Origin: Mycolicibacterium baixiangningiae
GTDB taxonomy: Bacteria; Actinomycetota; Actinomycetes; Mycobacteriales; Mycobacteriaceae
DNA length: 64,000 bases
Direction: 5' to 3'
Assembly (NCBI RefSeq): GCF_016313185.1
Contig: NZ_CP066218.1
Span: 3,038,001 to 3,102,000, forward strand
The notes under the pieces were generated by a model that saw nothing but the letters and a program-made list of their open reading frames with translations, was not told the origin of the DNA and did not search any database. Positions 33,965-43,524 of the stretch are shown here, one piece after another. The stretch's first letter is position 1; each line of letters opens with the position of its first letter. The position numbers and the translations under genes are program-made.

Positions 33965-34621
33965 CACGTCGACGGACGGCACGCTCGCCATCGCTTCGGC
34001 GAGGATCCGCGACCACGACTCGGCGTCGACGGCATGCACGGCCGCCGGGCCGCCGAACGCACTGGCGATCACCACGTCGGGTTCGAGGGTGGTGAGTACC
34101 GCGAGGCTCGACCGCAACGCATCGGCGTCGCCGCGGCCGGGCGGCAGGAAGGTCGACCACGTTCCCCGTTCAGTTGGGAAGACCGTGTCACCGGTGAACA
34201 GGTAGGTGACGCCGCCGGCGCCATGCACGAGAAAGCAGCAACTCCCCGGTGAGTGACCGGGGGTGGGGATCACGTCGACGCCGTTGGCGTCGACGCCGCG
34301 CGCAGACAGCGGGACGTCGATCGCGGCGTGGCGCGCGATCTCAGCCGATTCGGCCGCCGGCGCATGGAGACGGGACCGGAACCGACGGGCGATCTGGCCC
34401 AGCATCGGTCCCGCCTCGTCGAGATGCGACAGGTACTGGTCGGCGACGCCGCCGAGTTCGGCGATCGCGTCGAATTCGGCGTCCGACGCGGTGCTGTAGA
34501 ACAGCACGTTGCCGTTCGGCCCGCCGGTCCACAGATAGGCGCGCGTGGTGAGGCCGGGAAACGGTGAGTCAGTACGGGTCTGGAACAGATCCGGCCGCAG
34601 CCGGGTGAGTGTGTCGGTCAT
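33950..34621 (-). CDS. MBL-fold protein with altered metal site
   Basis: 223 residues from ATG 34621. The metallo-beta-lactamase fold is shown by [13 protein letters not shown] and YLFTGDTVF near the C-terminal half, but the usual HxHxDH stretch reads LSHLDEAG, so the first His and last His of that motif are absent. Known relatives with HxDE-type motifs exist; metal content and activity are uncertain. Converges on the xylR gene; 69 bp from the divergent cinA. Confidence 0.75.
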   Translation of the reverse strand: MTDTLTRLRPDLFQTRTDSPFPGLTTRAYLWTGGPNGNVLFYSTASDAEFDAIAELGGVADQYLSHLDEAGPMLGQIARRFRSRLHAPAAESAEIARHAAIDVPLSARGVDANGVDVIPTPGHSPGSCCFLVHGAGGVTYLFTGDTVFPTERGTWSTFLPPGRGDADALRSSLAVLTTLEPDVVIASAFGGPAAVHAVDAESWSRILAEAMASVPSVDVSARG

Positions 34622-34690
34622 GGCGCCAGTGTCCGACCTCAACCATACTTGAGGTCAACGCCGCGGGACGGACCGCGTAGGTTGGACGCC

Positions 34691-35956
34691 GTGAGTGCAC
34701 GCGCAGGAATCGTCGTCACCGGCACCGAGGTGCTGACCGGCCGGATCCAGGATCTCAACGGCCCCTGGGTCGCCGACCGGCTCCTCGAACTCGGAGTCGA
34801 GCTGGCCCACATCACGATCTGCGGTGACCGCCCCGCCGACATCGAGGCGCAACTTCGCTTCCTCGCCGCCGAGGGCGTCGACCTCATCGTGACCAGCGGC
34901 GGGCTCGGACCGACCGCCGACGATCTGACCGTCGCCACCGTCGCCCGATTCTGCGGACGCGACCTGGTTCTCGACAGCGGTCTCGAGGAGCGGATCGCCG
35001 AGATCCTGCGCCGGCTGACCGGACGCCGCACGGATATCGACTTCGAGTCGCTGCGAGCGGCCAACCGGAAACAGGCCATGGTGCCCGAGGGGGCGACGGT
35101 GCTCGAACCGGTCGGCACCGCACCCGGGGTGGTCGTGCCGGGCTCGCCCACCGTGCTCGTCCTGCCGGGACCGCCGCGCGAGCTGCAGCCGATGTGGTGG
35201 ACCGCCGTGGAGACCGACGCCGTCCGGCAGGCCATCGCAGGACGCACCGAGTACCGGCAGGGCATGGTGCGGATGTTCGGGCTGCCCGAGTCGGGGCTGG
35301 CCGAGACGCTGCGCGACGCGGAACGAGACGTCGCGGGGTTCGACCGCCTCGAGATCACCACCTGCCTGCGCCGCGGTGAACTCGAGATCGTCACGCGATA
35401 TGAACCCGACGCCGCCGGGGTGTACCAGGATCTCGTCGCGCTGCTGCGCGACCGGCACGGTTCGGCGATCTTCTCCGAAGACGGTTCACTCGTCGACGAT
35501 CAAGTGGCGGCGCTGCTCGCCGGCCATACCATCGCCACCGCCGAATCATGTACCGGCGGAATGCTTTCCGCGCGGCTGACCGATCTCGCCGGATCGTCGG
35601 CGTACATGGCCGGCGGGGCGGTCTGCTACGCCGACGCCGCCAAGGTGGAGCTACTCGGGGTTCCCGCGGACCTGATCGCCACCCACGGCGCGGTATCCGA
35701 ACCGGTCGCCGAGGCGATGGCCGACGGCGCGCTGCGCAACTTCGGTGCCGACGTCGCCGTCGCCATCACCGGAATCGCCGGACCCGGAGGCGGCACGGAG
35801 ACCAAACCCGTTGGCACGGTGTGCTTCTGTGTCCGCCGATCCGACGGTGCGACGCTGACCCGCACCAACCGGCTTCCCGGTGACCGCTCCGCCGTGCGTG
35901 AGCGCTCCACCACGATCGCCATGCATCTGCTGCGAGGCGCACTGCTCGACAGCTGA
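34691..35956 (+). CDS. cinA: CinA family protein (nicotinamide-nucleotide amidohydrolase domain)
   Basis: 421 residues from GTG 34691, the start that aligns with M. tuberculosis CinA (Rv1901). N-terminal MoCF/COG1058 domain ([42 protein letters not shown]) and C-terminal CinA domain ([39 protein letters not shown]) with the catalytic Ser-Lys region. CinA proteins act on NMN and ADP-ribose; in mycobacteria CinA has been linked to cleavage of NAD-drug adducts. Abuts the convergent hydrolase gene. Confidence 0.92.
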   Translation: MSARAGIVVTGTEVLTGRIQDLNGPWVADRLLELGVELAHITICGDRPADIEAQLRFLAAEGVDLIVTSGGLGPTADDLTVATVARFCGRDLVLDSGLEERIAEILRRLTGRRTDIDFESLRAANRKQAMVPEGATVLEPVGTAPGVVVPGSPTVLVLPGPPRELQPMWWTAVETDAVRQAIAGRTEYRQGMVRMFGLPESGLAETLRDAERDVAGFDRLEITTCLRRGELEIVTRYEPDAAGVYQDLVALLRDRHGSAIFSEDGSLVDDQVAALLAGHTIATAESCTGGMLSARLTDLAGSSAYMAGGAVCYADAAKVELLGVPADLIATHGAVSEPVAEAMADGALRNFGADVAVAITGIAGPGGGTETKPVGTVCFCVRRSDGATLTRTNRLPGDRSAVRERSTTIAMHLLRGALLDS

Positions 35957-36871
35957 TCAGGTGCGGTCGGCGCGCTCCCACAGTTCGAGCATCGACGACA
36001 GGATCGACTGCGCCTGACCGAGTCCGCCGAGATGGCTCTCGCCCGGCAGGTGGTAGAGGTGGGCATCGGGGAGCCGGGCCACACAGTGCCGGCCGTGGGC
36101 GAACGGGATGATGTGGTCGCAGTCGCCGTGCCACCAGCGCACCGTCACCTTGACCTCTTCGAGCCGGAAGCCCCAGTCCCGCGCGAAGACCACGACGTCG
36201 GCGAACGGTGCGGCCAGTTGTCTGCGGCTGCCGTTGAGCAGATCGTCGAGGAACATCGCCTTGAACTCCGGGCGGGCCAGCACCCGGCGGTCGGCCTCGG
36301 GGGACAGCTGTGCGTAGATCTCCAGCGCGGGTGAGGCGACCGGCCGCACCAACCGGATGAGGGTGCCCGCGGCGAGCCGGATCGGGACTCCGGCGACCTC
36401 GAGGAACGGGGCGACCTGAGAGCCGAGCTTCATCAGCCCGCCCGCGATGGCGTCCGGCCCGGTGGTGGGTGCGACGCCGCCGAGGACACCGGCGCCCACT
36501 ACGCGCGCGGGCATGGCCGCCGCGCAGGCCAGGGCGTACGGCCCGCCACCGGACAGCCCGACCACCGCCATCCGGCCGATGCCCAGGGTGTCGGCGATGA
36601 CGCGCAGATCGTCGGCGAACGCCAGGACGTTGGCGTACTGGTGCGGGGTGGAGGAGCCGATACCCGGCCGGTCGATACCGATGAGCCGGATCTGCTGCTC
36701 TTCGGCGAACGTCCGCGCCTCCGCCGGAATCTGCCGGCGCGCGCCGGGGGTGCCGTGCAGCCAGAACACCGCACGCCCCTGCGGGTCACCGAATTCGGCG
36801 AAGCCGATCCGCCGGTCCTCGGTGACGGCGATCTTGCCTTCCAGTTTCGGGCGGGCGATCGACGGTGTCAT
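35957..36871 (-). CDS. Alpha/beta hydrolase
   Basis: 304 residues. Oxyanion HGTPGARRQ, nucleophile elbow GLSGGGPYA, acid DCDHIIPFAHG and terminal His in GESHLGGLG form a complete triad. Soluble. No clear substrate signature. Its stop abuts that of cinA. In M. tuberculosis the gene next to cinA (Rv1900c) fuses a hydrolase to an adenylyl cyclase; here there is a free-standing hydrolase and no cyclase, though I cannot show the two are orthologs. Confidence 0.85.
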   Translation of the reverse strand: MTPSIARPKLEGKIAVTEDRRIGFAEFGDPQGRAVFWLHGTPGARRQIPAEARTFAEEQQIRLIGIDRPGIGSSTPHQYANVLAFADDLRVIADTLGIGRMAVVGLSGGGPYALACAAAMPARVVGAGVLGGVAPTTGPDAIAGGLMKLGSQVAPFLEVAGVPIRLAAGTLIRLVRPVASPALEIYAQLSPEADRRVLARPEFKAMFLDDLLNGSRRQLAAPFADVVVFARDWGFRLEEVKVTVRWWHGDCDHIIPFAHGRHCVARLPDAHLYHLPGESHLGGLGQAQSILSSMLELWERADRT

Positions 36872-36918
36872 GCCCAGCAGTGTCGCACGTCACCGACAGG
36901 CGCTGGACGGGGTCTCGA

Positions 36919-38388
36919 TCACCCCCCGGCGGGGTGCATCCACCCTGCGGGACGGCGTCTCGCCCAGGGTGCGGCCGCTTCCAGCTGCGCGGCCAGTTGC
37001 AGCAAGACCGTCTCCTGCGGCGCCATCAGCTGGACCCCGATCGGCAGGCCGGCCGAGGTGGTGCCGAGGGGAAGAGAGATCGCCGCCCAGCCGGTGACGT
37101 TGGCCAGTGCGGTCCACCCGGTCGTCGCGAACTCGACGTCGAAGAACGCGCGGGTGGTGCCGCGCGGCTGATCGAGCACCCCGTACGGGGGTGGGGGAGT
37201 CAGCAGGGTCGGCGCCAGCAGGACGTCGTGGCCGGCCATCCCCGCGACGAACCATCGGGTCTCGGCGTGCACCGCCTCGATCGCCGCGGCGTATTGCACG
37301 CCGGTCGTGGTGAACCCCTCGCGCACCATCACCCAGGTGCTGGCCTCGAACTCGTCCTCGGCAGGCGGTCGGCCGAGGTGCGCGGCGGCCAGCGCGTGCA
37401 GCCCGGCGTTGCTGACGTTGTGCAGGACGACGATCGCGTCGGCGACGGCATCGGGGTCGAACCGGGGGGCACCGGGCTCGACGCGGTGGCCGAGACCGGC
37501 GAGCAGGCGTCCGGTCGCCTCCACGGCGGCGACGATCTCGGGATCGGTGGCGGGGCCTGGAAACGGCGAACCGGTGGCGATCGCGATGCGTTGCGCAGAC
37601 GGTTGCCGGGTGATCGCCTGCAGGAAGGGCATCGGCGGCGGCGCCGCGTTGTACGGATCACCGGGGTCGGAGCCGGTCACCGCATCGAGAAGTGCCGCGC
37701 TGTCGCGGACGGTGCGGGTCAGAGCGTGCTCTACGGCCAGCCCCTCGAGCAGGTGTCCGGCCGGAGCGAACGAGGTGCGGGCGCGCCGCGGTTTGAGGCC
37801 GACCAGACCGCAGCAGGAGGCGGGCACCCGGATGGATCCGGTGCCGTCACCGCCGGAGGCGGCGGGGACCACACCCGCGGCGACGGCGGCGGCCGACCCT
37901 CCGCTCGACCCGCCCGGCGTCACATCGGGTGACCACGGATTGACCGTCGGGCCGAACAGTGACGGTTCGGTGGTGCAGTGGTTACCCCACTCCGGGGTGT
38001 TGGTCTTGCCGAACACCGTCAGCCCCGTCGACAGGTACCGGTCGACGATCCAGGCGTTCTGCGGGGCGATCCGGGTACGCAGTGCGCACGACCCCATGGA
38101 CTCGGGAGCACCGCCCACCGATGCGCCGAGGTCCTTGAGGAGGAACGGCACACCTGCCAGCGGACCGGCGCCGCCGCCACGCGGCTGTCCGGAGGCGTCG
38201 AGGGCAGCGGCCTGTTGCCGGCCCCGGTCGAACAGTTCGTGGATGACCGCGTTGAGTCCGCGGGCCGCGTCCAGCCGGGTCAGTGCGGCGTCGAGCAGTT
38301 CGGTCGCGGTCAGTTCACCCGAGGCGACGAGCTGCGCCTGCCCGATCGCGTCGACGCCGGACAGTTCGAAAGCCGAGTTGGTGTCCAT
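36919..38388 (-). CDS. Amidase signature family enzyme
   Basis: 489 residues from ATG 38388. Ser-cisSer-Lys triad: Lys in VPFLLKDLGASVGG, cis-Ser and nucleophile in TPGGSSGGSAAAVAAGVVP followed by GGDGTGSIRVPASCCGLVGLK. Such enzymes hydrolyse amides or small acyl-amides in the cytosol. It is stand-alone, so it is not GatA of a tRNA amidotransferase. Same strand as the upstream aldolase and the downstream hydrolase, 47 bp from the latter. Confidence 0.9.
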   Translation of the reverse strand: MDTNSAFELSGVDAIGQAQLVASGELTATELLDAALTRLDAARGLNAVIHELFDRGRQQAAALDASGQPRGGGAGPLAGVPFLLKDLGASVGGAPESMGSCALRTRIAPQNAWIVDRYLSTGLTVFGKTNTPEWGNHCTTEPSLFGPTVNPWSPDVTPGGSSGGSAAAVAAGVVPAASGGDGTGSIRVPASCCGLVGLKPRRARTSFAPAGHLLEGLAVEHALTRTVRDSAALLDAVTGSDPGDPYNAAPPPMPFLQAITRQPSAQRIAIATGSPFPGPATDPEIVAAVEATGRLLAGLGHRVEPGAPRFDPDAVADAIVVLHNVSNAGLHALAAAHLGRPPAEDEFEASTWVMVREGFTTTGVQYAAAIEAVHAETRWFVAGMAGHDVLLAPTLLTPPPPYGVLDQPRGTTRAFFDVEFATTGWTALANVTGWAAISLPLGTTSAGLPIGVQLMAPQETVLLQLAAQLEAAAPWARRRPAGWMHPAGG

Positions 38389-38459
38389 AGCCCGGCGATC
38401 CTGCAGTGCGCCGGGCCGACTGGCAACCCGACGCACCGCTGGCGGCCGTCACCGACCGG

Positions 38460-39353
38460 CTACCCGCTGACGGAGGCGTCGTAGATGCCCTGAATCGCGG
38501 CGTCGAGCGCGGCGTTGAACTCCTCGTCGGACTGCTGCGCCGAAAGCCCCTCGGTGAGCGCCCGGCTGAAGCTGGCGATGACGCCGGTGTTCTGCGCCAG
38601 CTTCTCGTTGGCCTCTTCGCGGGAGTAGCCACCGGACAGCGCCACCACCCGAAGCACCTTGTCGTGGTCGACCAGCGACCGGTAGTGGTTGGCCGTCTCG
38701 GGCAACGTGAGCTTGAGCATCACCTGCTGGCCGCTCGGGATGGCCTCGAGGTTCTTGGCGATCTCGTCGCGCAGGATGTCCTCGGCCTGCGCCTTGTCGT
38801 CGATCGAGATGGTCACTTCGGGCTCGATGATCGGCACGAGTCCGTGGGACAGCACCTGCTGGGCCACCTCGAACTGCTGGGCCACCACCGCGGCGATGCC
38901 GGTGGCGTTGTCGCCGCCGATCACCGAACGCTCCTTGGTGCCGAAGACGCCGTTGGCGACGGCGCGCTCGAGCAGTTCGTCGAGTTGGGGCATCGGCTTC
39001 ATCAGCTGGACGTCGTCGGATACGTCGGCGAGCCCCTTGTCGATCTTGAGGAACGGCACGATGCCCTTGTCCTCCCAGAGGTACGCCGCCGTCGGTTTGC
39101 CCTCGATCTGGCGGTCCATGGTCTGCTCGAACAGGATCGCGCCGAGCACCCGGTCGCCGGTGAACACCGGCGAGGTGATGATGCGCGACCGCATCCGGTG
39201 GATCAGATCGAACATCTCCGTCTCGGACGAGTATTCGTTCTCCTCGATGCCGTAGAGGCGCAATGCCTTCGGCGTCGAGCCGCCGCTCTGGTCGAGCGCG
39301 GCGATGAAGCCCTTGCCCGCCGCCAGCTTGTCTGTTTGCTGTTGGTTCGCCAT
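38460..39353 (-). CDS. fda: Class I fructose-bisphosphate aldolase
   Basis: 297 residues from ATG 39353. Signature of the short bacterial class I enzymes: GKGFIAALDQSGGSTPKAL at the N-terminus, RMRSRIITSPVFTGDRVLGAILFEQTMD, PFLKIDKGL with the Lys region, EPEVTI, VALSGGYSREEANE. It splits fructose-1,6-bisphosphate through a Schiff base and needs no metal, in contrast to the essential class II Fba of mycobacteria. AAAGGAG lies 11 nt upstream of the ATG, a longer spacing than normal. Confidence 0.9.
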   Translation of the reverse strand: MANQQQTDKLAAGKGFIAALDQSGGSTPKALRLYGIEENEYSSETEMFDLIHRMRSRIITSPVFTGDRVLGAILFEQTMDRQIEGKPTAAYLWEDKGIVPFLKIDKGLADVSDDVQLMKPMPQLDELLERAVANGVFGTKERSVIGGDNATGIAAVVAQQFEVAQQVLSHGLVPIIEPEVTISIDDKAQAEDILRDEIAKNLEAIPSGQQVMLKLTLPETANHYRSLVDHDKVLRVVALSGGYSREEANEKLAQNTGVIASFSRALTEGLSAQQSDEEFNAALDAAIQGIYDASVSG

Positions 39354-39392
39354 CGTGCTGTCCACTCCTTTGTGAAGACGGTGTCGCTCCCT

Positions 39393-39908
39393 GTGAGGAT
39401 ATTCGGCGCTCACGCGTCCGTTCCGGCAGGTGCCGTGCTTGGGTGGGGGCCACGTCGGTCAGCACCTGGCGGCATCGCGTCCGCGCCGGTCGCCGCGGCA
39501 GAGTCCGGGGGCACGTTCCTCCCGTTCAGCAGCACCCTGCGGCGATGTGACTACAGCGTCCGCCAGTACTACGACTCCGCGGGCAACGCCCGGGCCACCG
39601 CGACCGTGCGCACCGTCGGTTCGGGCCAGGTCAGCACCGACCTGCAACTCGCACTGGCGAAGCCCGACTCGTACTACGAGGTGCGCTTGATCCAGATGCC
39701 GATGGAGTCGTCAGCGGGGTACCGCGCCGGCGCTCCCGGCACCGCGGTGGGCGCCGTACACACCGACGGCGTCGGCACCGGCGCGATCACCCTGTCGAGT
39801 CCGCTCATGTCCGTCGCCACCGGTTCCTGGCTCGCCATCGAACGCCCGCAACCGAATTCGCAATTGCCCGCGGAGTTCTACACAACCGACCTCATCGTCG
39901 GCGTCTAG
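39393..39908 (+). CDS. Hypothetical protein, possibly secreted, with irregular N-terminus
   Basis: About 171 residues from GTG 39393 (other in-frame GTGs at 39372 and 39381; none has a Shine-Dalgarno). The body ESGGTFLPFSSTLRRCDYSV, ATATVRTVGSGQVSTDLQL, YEVRLIQMP, GYRAGAPGTAVGAVHTDGVG looks like a small exported beta-sandwich. An APVAAAES junction resembles a signal cleavage site, but the preceding 35 residues are not hydrophobic (GWGPRRSAPGG), so either the start is wrong or the signal region is damaged. Divergent from the aldolase. Confidence 0.55.
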   Translation: MRIFGAHASVPAGAVLGWGPRRSAPGGIASAPVAAAESGGTFLPFSSTLRRCDYSVRQYYDSAGNARATATVRTVGSGQVSTDLQLALAKPDSYYEVRLIQMPMESSAGYRAGAPGTAVGAVHTDGVGTGAITLSSPLMSVATGSWLAIERPQPNSQLPAEFYTTDLIVGV

Positions 39909-41296
39909 CACCGTCGCGCCGCGGCCACCGCCGAGGTGATCGCCGCTGCCGAGCGGTCGATGTCCTCGTCGGTGGTCGCCCAGTTCGAGACGCTCACCCG
40001 CAGAACGTGCGCGCCCTGCCATGTCGTGCCGCCGAGCCAGCAGGTGCCGTCGCGCTGGATGGCGGCGACCGCGGCGCGGTTGGCGTCGTCGCCGCCATCC
40101 AGCGCGATGAGCACCTGGTTGAGCACCACGTCGTTGAGGACGGTGGCACCCGGGATCGCGCTGAGGCGGTCGGCCATCCGGCGTGCCTGCGCGCAGTTGC
40201 GTTCGACCATCTCGGCGATTCCGGTACGGCCGAGCGAGCGGATCGCGGCATACACCGGAACGGCCCGTGCCCGCCGGGAACTCTCGGGAACGTAGGTGGT
40301 GTTGTCGCGCTGTCCGGGGTCGGCGACGAGGTAGGGCCCCGCCAGGCTCATCGCGGCCCGGTGGGCGTCGGGGTGCGCGACGATCGCCGCCGCGCAGTCG
40401 TAGGGCACGTTGAGCCACTTGTGGGCGTCGACCGCCCACGAGTCGGCGCGTTCGACGCCGCGGGTCAGGTACCGGGTGCCGGGTGCGGCGGCAGCCCACA
40501 GGCCGAAGGCGCCGTCGACGTGCAGCCACGCACCGTGCGCCGCACAGGCGTCGGCGATCGGTTCGAATGCGTCGAACGCTCCGGTGGCCACGTTGCCGGC
40601 CTGTGCGCACACGATCGTGGGGCCGGCCCCTGCGCCCAGCGCCTCCCGCAGGGCGTCGGGATCCATCCGGCCCTGCGCGTCGACCGGGATGCGGACCGCG
40701 GTGTCGGATCCGAGGCCCAGCAACCGCAGCGCGGTGTGGATGGTGGCGTGCGCCTGTTCACCGCACAGCACCCGCAGCGGGGGAGCGCCGATGAGCCCGT
40801 CACGCTCGACATCCCATCCGGCGCCGGCGAATACGGCGTGACGTGCGGCAGCCAGACATGTGGTGTTGGCGCCCTGGCCGCCGGTGACGAAACCGACGCT
40901 GGCCGTCGCGGGCAATCCGAGCAGATCGATCACCCACCGGGAGGTGATGTCCTCGATCGCGGACCCGGCAGGCGACAGGGCGTGGAAGGCCGCGCACTGA
41001 TCCCACGCCGACACCAGCCAGTCAGCCGCGAGTGCCGCGGGCAGGGCGCCGCCGACGACGAATCCGAAGTGGCGGGGCCCGGCACTGGCGACCAGCCCGG
41101 GTTCGGCACCGGCCGCGAGGGCGTCGATGACCGCTTCCGGGTCCGCGCCGTGTTCAGGTAGCGGGCCGCCCAGTCGCTCGACGACCTCCGCGGCGGTGGC
41201 CCGTGCCGCGACCGGCCGTTCGTCGAGCCCGTCGAGAAAGGTGTGTGCGTGTCGGACGGCGGCAGGTAGACCGGCGGCGCGGTCGGGCTGGGTCAT
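39905..41296 (-). CDS. PLP-dependent group II decarboxylase
   Basis: 463 residues from ATG 41296; the longer frame to 41422 is unsupported. Group II aromatic/glutamate decarboxylase features: FVTGGQGANTTCLAAARHA, CGEQAHATIHTALRLLGLG, LHVDGAFGLWAAAAPG, and the PLP lysine in VDAHKWLNVPYDCA. It decarboxylates an L-amino acid; the exact substrate (aromatic amino acid, glutamate or other) cannot be fixed. Its stop overlaps the end of the preceding convergent gene by 4 bp. Confidence 0.87.
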   Translation of the reverse strand: MTQPDRAAGLPAAVRHAHTFLDGLDERPVAARATAAEVVERLGGPLPEHGADPEAVIDALAAGAEPGLVASAGPRHFGFVVGGALPAALAADWLVSAWDQCAAFHALSPAGSAIEDITSRWVIDLLGLPATASVGFVTGGQGANTTCLAAARHAVFAGAGWDVERDGLIGAPPLRVLCGEQAHATIHTALRLLGLGSDTAVRIPVDAQGRMDPDALREALGAGAGPTIVCAQAGNVATGAFDAFEPIADACAAHGAWLHVDGAFGLWAAAAPGTRYLTRGVERADSWAVDAHKWLNVPYDCAAAIVAHPDAHRAAMSLAGPYLVADPGQRDNTTYVPESSRRARAVPVYAAIRSLGRTGIAEMVERNCAQARRMADRLSAIPGATVLNDVVLNQVLIALDGGDDANRAAVAAIQRDGTCWLGGTTWQGAHVLRVSVSNWATTDEDIDRSAAAITSAVAAARRC

Positions 41297-41400
41297 GGTT
41301 GGTGCTCCGCTCCGGATGGCGTTGGGCACAGCCAGCATATGAGCCCGCCGCCGCGAGATATTCGGGTGCGCGAGCGGCGAGTCTGTGGCAGCGTCGCCGT

Positions 41401-42591
41401 GTGAGTGTTCCGGGGCTGTCACCGCGGTCGGTGTCCGATGACGACTGGCCGCACATGCTGCGCCTGGACGCCACCAACTTCGGTCATGTCACCGATCCGG
41501 CCGCGTTGTCGGCGTGGCGGACACTGATCCACGACGGCGCGGCACTCGTGGTCGCGGACGGACCGGACGTGGTGGCCCAGTCCTCGTTCCTCGATCTGCA
41601 GTTGACGGTGCCGGGTGGGGCGGTCCTGCCCGTCGCGGGTATCACCTGGGTCTCGGTGGCGCCGACGCATCGCAGGAGAGGTCTGCTGCGGTCGATGTTC
41701 ACCGACCTGCACGACCGGATCACCACTCCGATCGCGGCCCTGACCGCCAGCGAGGGCGGCATCTACGGGCGGTTCGGTTATGGGCCGGCGACGGTGCGGC
41801 ACGAGTGGTCCGTCGATCGGCGTGTGGCGCTGTTCCGTTCTGACGCACCGGATCCCGGCGGCGTCAGGATCGTGACGCCGGCCGAACGAGTCGACGAGTT
41901 CGCCGCGATCCATGACCGCTGGCGTCGCTCCACCCCCGGAGGGCTGGTCCGCCCGCGGGCACTGTGGGACGACCTGCTGGCCGACCGCGACGAGGACCGC
42001 GCCGGCGGGAGCGCCCTGTTCGGCTTCCTGCACGCCGACGGGTACGTGCTGTACCGCACGCACGGCTCCGGGCCCAGACACGTCCGGGTGGTGGAGCTGA
42101 CGGCGGCCACTGCCGAGGCGCACGTCGCGCTGTGGCGGGCGTTGTGCGGACTGGATCTGATGGAGCGCATCGAGGCCGGCACGCACCCCGCCGACCCGTT
42201 GCCGTACCTGCTCACCGACGCCCGCACGGTGCGCACCACGGCCGCCACCGACGAGCTCTGGCTGCGGCTGATGGACATCCCTGCCGCGCTGCAGGCCCGC
42301 ACCTATGCCCACGATGTGTCGGTTGTCCTCGAGGTCGACGACGCCTTCCGTCGGAACGGCGGCCGGTTCGCGCTGCAGATCCGCGACGGGCGCGGTGTCT
42401 GCACAGCGACGGACGCGGCGCCCGACATCGTCCTCGGCCACGACGTGCTCGGTTCGCTCTACCTCGGCGCCCACCGGGCGACAGCATTCGCCGCGGCAAA
42501 TCGATTGCGCGCCAACGACTCCGAGCTGGTGCGCGACATCGACAGGGCGTTCGTCAGCGATGTCCCCGCGCAGCTGGGTTTCCCGTTCTGA
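41401..42591 (+). CDS. eis: Eis-type aminoglycoside/lysine N-acetyltransferase
   Basis: 396 residues from GTG 41401. Acetyl-CoA loop VSVAPTHRRRGLLRSM, the acid Tyr in SEGGIYGRFGYGPAT, tandem GNAT domains and a C-terminal SCP-like domain ending DVPAQLGFPF, where the terminal Phe carboxylate takes part in catalysis. It matches M. tuberculosis Eis along its length as remembered, with SLYLGAHRATAFAAANRLR. Eis enzymes multi-acetylate aminoglycosides and lysine side chains. Divergent from the decarboxylase by 104 bp. Confidence 0.88.
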   Translation: MSVPGLSPRSVSDDDWPHMLRLDATNFGHVTDPAALSAWRTLIHDGAALVVADGPDVVAQSSFLDLQLTVPGGAVLPVAGITWVSVAPTHRRRGLLRSMFTDLHDRITTPIAALTASEGGIYGRFGYGPATVRHEWSVDRRVALFRSDAPDPGGVRIVTPAERVDEFAAIHDRWRRSTPGGLVRPRALWDDLLADRDEDRAGGSALFGFLHADGYVLYRTHGSGPRHVRVVELTAATAEAHVALWRALCGLDLMERIEAGTHPADPLPYLLTDARTVRTTAATDELWLRLMDIPAALQARTYAHDVSVVLEVDDAFRRNGGRFALQIRDGRGVCTATDAAPDIVLGHDVLGSLYLGAHRATAFAAANRLRANDSELVRDIDRAFVSDVPAQLGFPF

Positions 42592-42600
42592 CGCCACGGC

Positions 42601-43452
42601 TCACACCGCGGAGGTGGCCGCCCTGCGCCGATACGCCGACGGCGTCTCACCGCAGAACTGGGCGAAGGCGCGCGTGAACGAGCTGAGGCTGTCGAAACCC
42701 ACCGCCGTCGACGTCTCCTGCACCGCCTGTCCGGGGGCCGCCAGGAGCGCCATCGCCCGCAGCATGCGAGCGTGCAGCAGGTAGGTCCGCCACGACAGAC
42801 CCAGCTCCTCGGCGAACAGCCGCCGCAGCGTGCGCTCGGACACCGACACCGCCCGGCTGACCTCCTCGGCGGTGACCGACTGCAGGTGCTCTCTGGTGTG
42901 GGCCAACGCGGCGGCCACGATCGGGTGCTCGGAGCTGGGCAGGCTCAGCGGCGCCTCGTGGTCGAGCGCCTCGATCACCAGGTTCCCCAGGGTCTGGAAG
43001 AACGCGTCGGACACCGCCTCGTCCTGGGCGGCGCCTCCGCGCCGGTCGATCGGCCACCGCAGCGCGTAGATCATCATCTCCCGGATGAGCGGTGAGACGC
43101 CGAGGATCCGGGCGCGGTTGCCGCCGTCGGGGATCAGGGCGCTGTCGAACATCACGGCGACGGTCCGGACGTTCGCATTCATCGTGGCCTGGTGTTCCAG
43201 ACCCTGCGGCAACCACGCCGCTTGTTGGGGCGGGACCAGGTAGTGCCCGGATGCGGTCTCCACCTCCACCACGCCGCCGATCGCGTACTCGATCTGGTGC
43301 ACGTCGTGCGAATGCCAGCCGGTGATCAGCCCGTCGCCCTGGTAAAGGTAGCTGCCGGCAAGCGCACGGCCGCCGCGGCGCAGGTCGATCACGCGCCCGG
43401 ACATGTTGGCCGGTTCGGCTAAACGCTTGGCCGATAGCGCGGAGACGGTCAC
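42601..43452 (-). CDS. AraC family transcriptional regulator
   Basis: 283 residues, GTG start. N-terminal cupin sensor (ITGWHSHDVHQIEYAIGGVVEVE, HYLVPPQQAAWLPQGLEHQ) and C-terminal double HTH (VTAEEVSRAVSVSERTLRRLFAEEL and QETSTAVGFDSLSSFTRAFAQFCG). The cupin-first order is that of the NimR/YdeC-like AraC subgroup. Divergent from an amidohydrolase with a palindrome between; a local activator or repressor of that gene is likely. It is also convergent with eis, 9 bp away. Confidence 0.88.
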   Translation of the reverse strand: MTVSALSAKRLAEPANMSGRVIDLRRGGRALAGSYLYQGDGLITGWHSHDVHQIEYAIGGVVEVETASGHYLVPPQQAAWLPQGLEHQATMNANVRTVAVMFDSALIPDGGNRARILGVSPLIREMMIYALRWPIDRRGGAAQDEAVSDAFFQTLGNLVIEALDHEAPLSLPSSEHPIVAAALAHTREHLQSVTAEEVSRAVSVSERTLRRLFAEELGLSWRTYLLHARMLRAMALLAAPGQAVQETSTAVGFDSLSSFTRAFAQFCGETPSAYRRRAATSAV

Positions 43453-43468
43453 ACCTAAGCAGGGTACA

Positions 43469-43480
43469 ACTGGAACCAGT
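43469..43480. promoter_or_regulatory. Candidate operator between AraC gene and amidohydrolase
   Basis: ACTGG-AA-CCAGT is a perfect 5-bp-arm palindrome in the 72-bp gap, 17 bp from the AraC start and 45 bp from the amidohydrolase start. On the minus strand it sits within TTGACTGGTTCCAG, so it may overlap a -35 element. It shares the CTGGAAC half with KstR-type sites but fails the second half. Confidence 0.4.
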
Positions 43481-43524
43481 CAAGTGTGACCCCGGCCACG
43501 CGAGAGTCCCGACGAGGAGCGCCT

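Noticed and set aside
43469..43484. AraC/amidohydrolase palindrome as a KstR site
   Set aside because: CTGGAAC matches one half only; GTT reads GTC and the last A is G. Kept only as a generic palindrome.
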